From: Pseudomonadota bacterium
Lineage (GTDB): Bacteria > Pseudomonadota > Alphaproteobacteria > Rhizobiales > Rhizobiaceae
DNA: 7,697 nucleotides
Assembly (NCBI GenBank): GCA_023422735.1
Contig: JAFAGL010000279.1
Coordinates: forward strand, 1 to 7,697
Direction: 5' to 3'
Positions 1-5,367 of this stretch are shown in pieces. Position numbers and translations under genes: made by a program. Under the pieces are notes generated by a model that saw only the letters and a program-made list of their open reading frames with translations, was not told the origin of the DNA and did no database searches. Numbering within the stretch: the first letter of the stretch is position 1; each line of letters begins with the position of its first letter.

Positions 1-352
1 TCGAACGGTGATCGATCGCCTTCAGGTGAGCTGGCAGTGTTTCGGGATCGAGACCGGTATCGCAGGCCAGAACCGGGCCGCGCTCGTCATATCCAAGCAG
101 GATCGCGTGATCGGTGGCGACCTCAAGGTCCGCAGCTTCATGCGGGGTGAAGAAAGCCTGGAAAGTTTCGTTTTCAAACTGAAGAAGGGTTTTCGGTCCG
201 GTTAAAAGCAAGAATCGCACGCCGGGATCGGCCAAAGCCTTTTCAACACAATCTTCGGAGCGGTTTTCGGATTGGCGATCAAGCACATTGCCGGCAAACC
301 CGACCTGGGCGCTGGCTTCACGGATCGGGCGGTCAAACAAAAAGAAGGTCAT
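1..352 (-). CDS. nudC: NADH pyrophosphatase NudC, N-terminal part (runs off the window)
   Basis: Reading leftwards from an ATG at 352, the frame stays open for 117 codons to the window edge, so only the N-terminal domain is present. It begins MTFFLFDRPI and has GFAGN at residues 18-22 and LDRQSENR at 24-31, a signature I recognise from the N-terminal domain of alphaproteobacterial NudC. The zinc ribbon and Nudix box that would prove the function lie outside the window. The family cleaves NADH (and the NAD cap of RNA) to NMNH and AMP. The start follows the stop of the HIT gene by 8 nt, and no Shine-Dalgarno sequence is visible, so translation may be coupled to the upstream gene. An upstream ATG at 380 is in another frame and stops after 15 codons. 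The identity comes from pattern memory of the N-terminus only. Confidence 0.8.
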   Translation of the reverse strand, partial: MTFFLFDRPIREASAQVGFAGNVLDRQSENRSEDCVEKALADPGVRFLLLTGPKTLLQFENETFQAFFTPHEAADLEVATDHAILLGYDERGPVLACDTGLDPETLPAHLKAIDHRS

Positions 353-360
353 CGGTTCGA

Positions 361-789
361 TCAGACTGACAAAGCGGCATGAATGCGGGCGCGCAAGTCA
401 TGCAGGTCCTCGCGCCGACAAGGCTTGCGCGGACCTGCGCCCCAAACCGGTCCGGGCCACGCCGTATCGCCTTCATTGCGAGCGATCACATGAATGTGGA
501 GTTGGCGCACGATGTTGCCGAGCGCGCCTGTGTTGATCTTCTCGCAGCCTGTCATGCGCTTCAGCGCTTCAGCGACCATATTGGTTTCGAAGGTCAGCAT
601 GGTTTGATCGAGTGGCGTCAAGTCATGGATTTCCGTCACCTCGGATCGCTGTGGAATGAGCAAAAGCCATGGCCAGCGACTGTCATTCATCAGTCGCAGC
701 TCACACAGACTGAGCCACATGACGTGTTCGCTGTCGGCTTCCAGGCGCCTGTCCAGCGCAAAACCGGCGGCGTTGCGCGGCGTGTCCAT
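361..789 (-). CDS. HIT-family nucleotide hydrolase (Ap4A-hydrolase-like)
   Basis: This 142-residue protein belongs to the histidine triad superfamily of nucleotidyl hydrolases and transferases. The HIT motif is QLHIHVI at residues 96-102, followed by a conserved-looking WPGPVWG at 112-118. In the classical HxHxHxx motif the first position is His; here it is Gln, with the two later His kept. I recall the same Q-L-H-[IV]-H form in other alphaproteobacterial members annotated as diadenosine tetraphosphate hydrolases, but the substrate is inferred. Start choice: an in-frame GTG at 804 would add five residues (MREYI), but that stretch is itself the ribosome binding site (GAGGGA, about 8 nt before the ATG at 789), so I prefer 789. 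It sits 8 nt upstream of nudC on the same strand and probably shares its transcript. A short hairpin covers the ribosome binding site. Confidence 0.88.
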   Translation of the reverse strand: MDTPRNAAGFALDRRLEADSEHVMWLSLCELRLMNDSRWPWLLLIPQRSEVTEIHDLTPLDQTMLTFETNMVAEALKRMTGCEKINTGALGNIVRQLHIHVIARNEGDTAWPGPVWGAGPRKPCRREDLHDLRARIHAALSV

Positions 790-798
790 GATGTATTC

Positions 799-816
799 CC
801 TCACTTCAATGTGAGG
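799..816 (-). promoter_or_regulatory. Hairpin covering the ribosome binding site of the HIT gene
   Basis: In the minus-strand transcript CCUCAC pairs perfectly with GUGAGG across a 6-nt AUUGAA loop. The 3' arm contains the GAGG core of the Shine-Dalgarno sequence used by the ATG at 789. The stem is six base pairs and could partly hide the ribosome binding site. The pairing is visible in the sequence; a regulatory role is only inferred, and a six-pair stem can occur by chance. Confidence 0.4.
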
Positions 817-1022
817 CTAGAGCTGTTCATCACGAAATGGAAGCCGTTTGAGCGGAGAAGCCCATCTTGGCCTGTATAGCAAAAGGCAAATGTAATCGTG
901 CCACCTTGTTCTGTCGCGCGGCTGCACGACATGCCGTTACGTCCATCGCCGGGAATCCAAGCACCGATCCTGTTGGCAACGCGCCTAAGCGGTCTTTGCT
1001 TCAAACAAGCGCATCGGGCGGG

Positions 1023-1051
1023 CTTGCAAAAGGCTCGACGATTGACGATAT
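1023..1051 (+). promoter_or_regulatory. Predicted sigma-70-type promoter of the SRP RNA gene
   Basis: CTTGCA (1023-1028) and CGATAT (1046-1051) are separated by 17 nt. Against the alphaproteobacterial vegetative consensus CTTGAC-N17-CTATAT, the first element matches at four of six positions and the second at five of six. The -10 element ends 7 nt before the G-run at 1059, exactly where the SRP RNA 5' end is expected from its terminal helix. The agreement between promoter spacing and the independently predicted RNA start is the main support. Confidence 0.6.
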
Positions 1052-1058
1052 GGGCAAC

Positions 1059-1158
1059 GGGAGGTTGGCTGGTGGACGCACCACTCGCCAACCGGGTCAG
1101 GTCCGGAAGGAAGCAGCCCCAACGAGTCACGGCGCGGGTTATCGTGTCAGCCTCCCAC
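1059..1158 (+). ncRNA. ffs: Small bacterial signal recognition particle RNA (4.5S-like)
   Basis: This is the RNA scaffold that binds Ffh (SRP54) and targets nascent membrane and secreted proteins to FtsY at the inner membrane. The nearly invariant apical domain is present at about 1095-1118: GGTCAGGTCC, the GGAA tetraloop at 1105-1108, then GGAAGCAGCC, matching the Ffh-binding M-domain site of E. coli 4.5S RNA. Complementary ends GGGAGG (1059-1064) and CCTCCC (1151-1156) close the long helix. ACTCG (1083-1087) pairs with CGAGT (1123-1127) within it. The resulting length, about 100 nt, fits the small SRP RNA class with no Alu domain. Ends are predicted to within a few nucleotides. It sits upstream of dnaX, as SRP RNA also does in some other bacteria such as Bacillus subtilis. 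No T-rich terminator follows; only TTTT at 1161-1164. Confidence 0.93.
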
Positions 1159-1193
1159 CGTTTTCTCCGGCTCGGTCGGAAACAGGGGCCGCG

Positions 1194-1222
1194 TTGACGC
1201 AGTTCGTGCAACGCAAGACAAT
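1194..1222 (+). promoter_or_regulatory. Candidate dnaX promoter
   Basis: TTGACG (1194-1199) and GACAAT (1217-1222) are separated by 17 nt and lie about 50 nt ahead of the dnaX start codon. The -35 element matches the sigma-70 consensus at five of six positions and the -10 at four of six. dnaX could instead, or also, be reached by read-through from the SRP RNA promoter, since no clear terminator lies between. This is a sequence match only. Confidence 0.4.
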
Positions 1223-1273
1223 CGACGCCATCCGAATCTGAACCATTTTGACCAGAAGGAAGAGCGCGAGCCG

Positions 1274-3100
1274 ATGAACGAAGCCGGACAAGGGATTTCG
1301 AACGCAGGATACCGCGTCCTTGCCCGCAAATACCGGCCTGCGGATTTTTCCACGCTGATCGGCCAGGAGCCGATGGTGCGTACGCTCACCAACGCGTTCG
1401 ACACCAATCGAATCGCTCAGGCGTGGATGCTGACTGGTGTTCGCGGTGTCGGCAAAACGACCACCGCGCGGATTCTGGCACGGGCGCTGAATTACAAGAC
1501 GCCGGATATCGATCGACCGTCGGTTGCGCTGGAAGTCCTCGGCGAGCATTGTCAGGCGATCATGGAAGGCCGCCATGTCGATGTGATCGAAATGGATGCC
1601 GCCTCGCATACCGGCATCGACGATATTCGCGAGATCATCGAACAAGTGCGCTACGCCCCGGTTTCGGCGCGCTACAAAGTCTACATCATCGACGAAGTTC
1701 ACATGCTGTCGACGCAGGCTTTCAACGGTCTGTTGAAGACGCTGGAAGAACCGCCGCCGCATGTGAAGTTCATCTTCGCCACGACCGAAATTCGCAAAGT
1801 GCCAATCACGGTGTTGTCGCGCACGCAACGCTTCGATCTGCGCCGGGTCGATGCTGCGCTGTTGACTGACCATCTGGGCACGATCGCGCAGAAGGAAAGC
1901 ATCACGGTCGAGCCTGAAGCACTCGCGATGGTGGCGCGCGCCGCCGAAGGTTCAGTGCGCGATTCGCTGTCCATCTTCGATCAGGCTATCGCACATGGTT
2001 CTGGAACGGTGACGGCTGAGGCCGTGCGCGCCATGCTTGGCCTGGCGGACAGGGCACGCATCATCGATCTGTTCGCGCAGTTGATGCGCGGCGATATTGC
2101 TGCGGCTCTTGCCGAACTGCGCGCGCAATATGATACAGGCGCGGATCCGGCGACCGTTTTGACCGATCTTGCGGAATTCACTCATCTGGTGACGCGGTTG
2201 CGTTATGTGCCGGAAGCGGCGCGCGATGCGTCCTTGTCAGAAGCGGAGCGCACGCGCGGCCTGGAGATGTCGCAAACGCTTTCGGTACGTGTTCTTTCAC
2301 GTGCCTGGCAGATGCTTTTGAAGGGCATAACCGAGGTGCAAACCGCTGCGCGGCCTGTGAGCGCTGCCGAAATGGTACTGATCCGGCTCGCCCATGCCGC
2401 GGATCTGCCAACGCTTGACGAGGTGTTGAAAGGCGACAACGGAGGGCTGGCGTCGCGACAAGCCGGAAACGGAGCGCGTCCATCGCTTTCCACCGGTGAG
2501 GGCGGTTTGAACAACAGCTCGACCTCGGCAATCGGCTCCAATCGGATCGTGACCAGCGGTGGCGGTGGTGCGCAGACCATGCGGCTTGTGCAGACCGATC
2601 CGCAAACGGATCAGATGCCGCAGCCTGTGGGAGAGGTCCAACTGCAACCCGAGCCGGAACCCGGCGTTTCGGTCCGTTCACTGGAAGATATCGTCGCGCT
2701 GGCCGACACGCATCGTGATATGCCGTTCAAGATCGGCGTCAAGAATTGCGTCCGGCTTGTGCGCATCGAACCTGGCCGGCTGGAAGTCAACCTGACGGAC
2801 GATGCGCCTCGGGCGCTTCTGGTGGACATGCAAAATCGCCTGTCGAGCTGGACGGGGCGGCGCTGGTTCGTCACTGTTTCGCGCGAAGAAGGCGGCCGTA
2901 CACTCGGCGAAATTGAGACGGAAAAGCGTGAAACCGCTTTGATGGATGCCAAGGCCGATCCGGCCGTTGCAGCCATTCTTGCGAAATTCCCCGGCGCCAG
3001 GATCATCGACATCCGCATTCCCGATGCGGTGGTCGAAGAAGAAGCCGATCTGGACAATTTGCCCGTCGATCCCGGCATCGACGACCCTGACGAGCTCTAA
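1274..3100 (+). CDS. dnaX: DNA polymerase III subunit tau (DnaX)
   Basis: This 608-residue clamp-loader ATPase drives loading of the beta sliding clamp and, through its C-terminal part, links core polymerases to the loader. Walker A is GVRGVGKT (55-62) and Walker B is VYIIDEVH (136-143). Sensor 1 lies around FIFATTEIRKVP (167-178), and the arginine-finger loop is SRTQRFDLR (182-190). The zinc module found in E. coli DnaX (four Cys after Walker A) is not intact: only Cys93 remains in the 72-95 segment, and the usual SRC triplet reads SRT. Domain III runs to about 390. A low-complexity Gly/Ser/Gln/Pro linker follows (about 395-465), then a tau-type C-terminal domain (about 466-608) with an acidic tail. 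Length is normal for tau. I see no A-rich slippery heptamer near the linker, so a gamma product by frameshift is not supported. The ATG at 1274 has AAGGAAGAG upstream. ybaB follows after 16 nt. Confidence 0.97.
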   Translation: MNEAGQGISNAGYRVLARKYRPADFSTLIGQEPMVRTLTNAFDTNRIAQAWMLTGVRGVGKTTTARILARALNYKTPDIDRPSVALEVLGEHCQAIMEGRHVDVIEMDAASHTGIDDIREIIEQVRYAPVSARYKVYIIDEVHMLSTQAFNGLLKTLEEPPPHVKFIFATTEIRKVPITVLSRTQRFDLRRVDAALLTDHLGTIAQKESITVEPEALAMVARAAEGSVRDSLSIFDQAIAHGSGTVTAEAVRAMLGLADRARIIDLFAQLMRGDIAAALAELRAQYDTGADPATVLTDLAEFTHLVTRLRYVPEAARDASLSEAERTRGLEMSQTLSVRVLSRAWQMLLKGITEVQTAARPVSAAEMVLIRLAHAADLPTLDEVLKGDNGGLASRQAGNGARPSLSTGEGGLNNSSTSAIGSNRIVTSGGGGAQTMRLVQTDPQTDQMPQPVGEVQLQPEPEPGVSVRSLEDIVALADTHRDMPFKIGVKNCVRLVRIEPGRLEVNLTDDAPRALLVDMQNRLSSWTGRRWFVTVSREEGGRTLGEIETEKRETALMDAKADPAVAAILAKFPGARIIDIRIPDAVVEEEADLDNLPVDPGIDDPDEL

Positions 3101-3116
3101 TGAAAAGGATCATCCC

Positions 3117-3440
3117 ATGAAGGATCTGCTCGGCCTGATGAGCAAGGCCAAGGAAATGCAGGCCAAGTTTCAAACCATGCAGGAAGAGATGGGAAGCATC
3201 GAGGCCACCGGGCAATCCGGCGGCGGTCTGGTTTCCGTCACGCTTTCCGGCAAGTCGGAAATGAAGGCGCTGAAGATCGACCCTTCCTTGATCAAGGCAG
3301 ACGAGGCCGAAATCCTGGAAGACCTGATCCTGGCAGCGCACAATGATGCGCGCGCCAAAGTTGAGGCAATCACGCAGGAGAAAACCCGCGAAATGACTGC
3401 CGGCCTGCCACTTCCGCCCGGCATGAAGATGCCGTTCTGA
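3117..3440 (+). CDS. ybaB: YbaB/EbfC family nucleoid-associated protein
   Basis: A 107-residue protein, the usual length for this family of small DNA-binding dimers encoded between dnaX and recR in many bacteria. Typical features are the N-terminal helix MKDLLGLMSKAKEMQAKF (1-18), the glycine-rich turn ATGQSGGGLVSVTLSG (30-45) opening the beta sheet, the segment KALKIDPSL (50-58), and the C-terminal GLPLPPGMKMPF (96-107). Members bind DNA and are thought to affect nucleoid organisation or recombination; the exact role here is unknown. The start is the ATG at 3117, with AAAGGA (3104-3109) placed 7 nt upstream; the frame is open further upstream, but that part only shadows the end of dnaX. The last codons and the stop are duplicated just downstream. 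Confidence 0.95.
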   Translation: MKDLLGLMSKAKEMQAKFQTMQEEMGSIEATGQSGGGLVSVTLSGKSEMKALKIDPSLIKADEAEILEDLILAAHNDARAKVEAITQEKTREMTAGLPLPPGMKMPF

Positions 3441-3464
3441 GACCGCATGAAGATGCCGTTCTGA
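3421..3464 (+). repeat. Tandem direct repeat of the ybaB 3' end, including the stop codon
   Basis: The 20-nt word GCATGAAGATGCCGTTCTGA occurs at 3421-3440 and again, without a mismatch, at 3445-3464. The period is 24 nt, so the second copy keeps the ybaB reading frame. The first copy encodes the final residues MKMPF and the TGA stop; the second would encode MKMPF and another TGA if the first stop were read through. The four nucleotides before each copy differ (CCCG and GACC). A short local duplication is the simplest explanation. Confidence 0.9.
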
Positions 3465-3477
3465 TATTTCCTTTTTG

Positions 3478-3501
3478 AAGGGCTGGCCGATGCCGGCCCT
3501 T
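3478..3501 (+). terminator. Strong hairpin between ybaB and recR, possible partial terminator
   Basis: AAGGGCTGGC (3478-3487) pairs with GCCGGCCCTT (3492-3501) around a CGAT tetraloop. This gives ten pairs, one of them G-U, mostly G-C. The following sequence GCTGTTGTTTGCTTCTTG is T-rich but broken by G and C, so it resembles a weak intrinsic terminator or attenuator rather than a full stop. The stem ends 25 nt before the recR ATG. The recR frame extends back into its last bases through a TTG at 3500, which I do not take as the start. Confidence 0.55.
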
Positions 3502-3526
3502 GCTGTTGTTTGCTTCTTGTGTGTCC

Positions 3527-4132
3527 ATGTCCAAGCGCATTGCCGGTCCTGAAATTGAAAGACTGATCCAGCTTCTGGCCAAAGTGCCAGGGCTCGGGCC
3601 GCGTTCGGCTCGACGCGCAGCGCTGCATCTGATCAAGAAAAAGGATCAACTGCTCGGTCCTTTGACCAGCGCGATGGGCGATGCGCTGGAAAAGGTGCGA
3701 GTATGTTCGCGCTGCGGCAATATCGACACCAGCGATCCTTGCGCGATCTGCACCGATCCGCGTCGCGATCCCGCGCTCATCATTGTGGTGGAGGACGTGT
3801 CAGATCTATGGGCGCTGGAGCGCGCCGGTTCCATGAACGCGCAGTTTCACGTGCTGGGAGGAACGTTGTCGCCGCTGGATGGCATCGGGCCCGATGATCT
3901 GAATATTCGTGGCCTGGTGTCGCGCGTGGCTGAAGGCGGAGTGGGCGAAGTCATCCTGGCGGTGAATGCGACGGTCGAAGGACAGACGACGGCCCATTAC
4001 ATCACCGACCAACTGTCTGACATGAATGTGAAGGTTACCCGTCTGGCGCATGGCGTGCCGGTCGGGGGAGAACTGGATTATCTGGACGAAGGAACGCTGA
4101 CGGCCGCACTTCGCTCGCGCACCGCATTCTGA
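3527..4132 (+). CDS. recR: Recombination mediator RecR
   Basis: A 201-residue protein, the normal length for RecR, which works with RecO (and RecF) to load RecA at single-strand gaps. The helix-hairpin-helix is at LAKVPGLGPRSARRAALHLI (18-37). The four-Cys zinc finger is intact: C60, C63, C72 and C75 in CSRCGN...PCAIC. The Toprim domain starts at LIIVVEDVSDLWALE (84-98) and contains GGTLSPLDGIGPDDL (111-125). The conserved C-terminal segment GVPVGGELDYLDEGTL runs 176-191. The chosen ATG gives the family's usual start MSKRIAGPEIERLI; TTG (3500) and GTG (3521) starts are in frame but would add unusual residues. No Shine-Dalgarno sequence is visible before the ATG, and a strong hairpin lies 25 nt upstream. 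The transglycosylase gene follows after 14 nt. Confidence 0.96.
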   Translation: MSKRIAGPEIERLIQLLAKVPGLGPRSARRAALHLIKKKDQLLGPLTSAMGDALEKVRVCSRCGNIDTSDPCAICTDPRRDPALIIVVEDVSDLWALERAGSMNAQFHVLGGTLSPLDGIGPDDLNIRGLVSRVAEGGVGEVILAVNATVEGQTTAHYITDQLSDMNVKVTRLAHGVPVGGELDYLDEGTLTAALRSRTAF

Positions 4133-4146
4133 ACGGGAAACGATCC

Positions 4147-5367
4147 ATGCGCTCGATCATCGCGGCATTGCTGGTCTTGATTGCAACAGGCTTCGCACAG
4201 GCGCAATCGATCGAAGCACAGTTTCGAAACTGGCTGGAAACCGACCTTTGGCCGCAAGCGCGCGCGCAAGGCGTTTCGCGCTCGACTTTCGACAGCGCCT
4301 TCAAAGGTGTTTCACCCAATCTCAAACTGCCGGATCTGGTTTTGCCGGGACAGAAACCCGGCAATCAAAAACAGCATCAAGCGGAATTCGGCGCGCCGGG
4401 TGCTTATTTCGCCGAAAAAACCATTGGCGCTGTTGCCGCAGGCGGTCGAGCACGGGCGGCGGAACATGCGCGCACGCTTCGTGCTGTGGAACAGCGCTTC
4501 GGGGTGCCGTCTGGTATCGTGCTCGCGATCTGGGGCCGCGAATCCGGTTTCGGGCGCGCCAATATTCCATATGACGCGTTTGAAGTTCTCGGAACGAAAG
4601 CGTTTCTGGCCACACGCAAGGAGATGTTTCGCAAAGAAACATTGGCGGCGCTGCAGGTGGTTGAAAAAGGCTGGGCAAAGCGCAGCGCCATGAAATCTTC
4701 CTGGGCCGGCGCTCTCGGCCAGCCGCAGTTTCTGCCGACCTCGCTGCTCGAAAACGCCGTCGACATGGATGGCGACGGCCGCCGCGATATCTGGACTTCG
4801 GTTCCCGACACGCTGGGCTCGATTGCCAGCTATCTTGCGCATCACGGCTGGGAGAAGGGTCGTGACTGGGGCTTCGAAGTGACCGTGCCGGACACGATTT
4901 CCTGTGCGCTCGAAGGGCCGGATCGGGGAAAGAGCTTTGTTGAATGGACGCGCCTGGGCGTGAGACGCATCAGCGGCAAGGCTTTCCCGGCATCCGAGAC
5001 GAGCAAGCCGGGGTTTCTGCTGATGCCTGCGGGACGCAATGGCCCCGCCTTTATCGTCACGCAGAATTTCTATGTTCTGAAAGACTATAACACGAGCGAT
5101 CTTTACGCGCTTTTTGTGGGCAATGGCGCTGATCGCATCACTTATGGCTCCAGCGCATTTCAGGCGAAGTGGGGTTCGGTCGACAGATTGCTGCGCTCCG
5201 ACATCGCCAACATGCAGCGGGCCCTGGAACGCAAAGGTTACGATGTCGGCGGGTCGGATGGTTTGCCGGGGTTCAAGACGCGCCGTTCGATTGGCGAATG
5301 GCAGGCAAAAGCCGGAATGTCTCCCACCTGCTTTCCGTCTGCGTCCATCGTCAAGGCTTTGCGCTGA
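4147..5367 (+). CDS. Secreted MltB-family lytic murein transglycosylase with peptidoglycan-binding domain
   Basis: This 406-residue enzyme is predicted to cleave the glycan strands of peptidoglycan, forming 1,6-anhydro-MurNAc ends, in the periplasm. Residues 1-19 form a signal peptide (MRSIIAALLVLIATGFAQA) with a signal peptidase I site after A19. No lipobox cysteine is present, so it is probably soluble rather than a lipoprotein. The SLT_2/MltB domain covers about 22-340. The likely catalytic acid is Glu132 in WGRESGFG (129-136). Supporting motifs are SWAGALGQPQFLPTS (185-199), DMDGDGRRDIW (206-216) and QNFYVLKDYNTSDLYAL (306-322). A C-terminal PG_binding_1 domain spans about 350-406, with QRALERKGYDVGGSDGLPG inside it. 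Its placement 14 nt after recR suggests co-transcription although the functions are unrelated. Its 3' end overlaps the convergent transporter gene by 17 bp. Confidence 0.93.
   Translation: MRSIIAALLVLIATGFAQAQSIEAQFRNWLETDLWPQARAQGVSRSTFDSAFKGVSPNLKLPDLVLPGQKPGNQKQHQAEFGAPGAYFAEKTIGAVAAGGRARAAEHARTLRAVEQRFGVPSGIVLAIWGRESGFGRANIPYDAFEVLGTKAFLATRKEMFRKETLAALQVVEKGWAKRSAMKSSWAGALGQPQFLPTSLLENAVDMDGDGRRDIWTSVPDTLGSIASYLAHHGWEKGRDWGFEVTVPDTISCALEGPDRGKSFVEWTRLGVRRISGKAFPASETSKPGFLLMPAGRNGPAFIVTQNFYVLKDYNTSDLYALFVGNGADRITYGSSAFQAKWGSVDRLLRSDIANMQRALERKGYDVGGSDGLPGFKTRRSIGEWQAKAGMSPTCFPSASIVKALR

Noticed and set aside
379..879. A 166-codon open frame on the plus strand opposite the HIT gene
   Set aside because: The opposite strand encodes a HIT protein with a recognisable motif and a good ribosome binding site. 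This frame has neither.
874..879. CTATAC on the minus strand as a -10 box for the HIT gene
   Set aside because: No acceptable -35 element is found 16-18 nt upstream (GGCACG or TGGCAC), so I do not call a promoter.
886..903. A sigma-54-like TGGCAC ... TTGC on the minus strand upstream of the HIT gene
   Set aside because: The GG and GC pairs are 13 nt apart instead of the 10 nt needed for sigma-54 recognition.
1160..1183. Hairpin just after the SRP RNA as its terminator
   Set aside because: The stem is interrupted and followed by AGGGGCCGCG rather than a T-tract.
867..1241. Plus-strand open frames through the SRP RNA region
   Set aside because: They read through the SRP RNA and its promoter, show no domain, and lack good start signals.
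1139..1873. A 244-codon open frame on the minus strand across the SRP RNA end and dnaX
   Set aside because: It is antisense to the conserved ATPase core of dnaX and covers the SRP RNA 3' end. The protein is Arg/His-rich with no family signature.
2400..2700. Programmed frameshift in dnaX producing a gamma subunit
   Set aside because: No A AAA AAG-type slippery heptamer is visible in the linker region where it would be expected.
3500..3526. Longer RecR starting at TTG 3500
   Set aside because: It would begin in the hairpin arm and add MLLFASCVS before the conserved family start MSKRIAGPEI.
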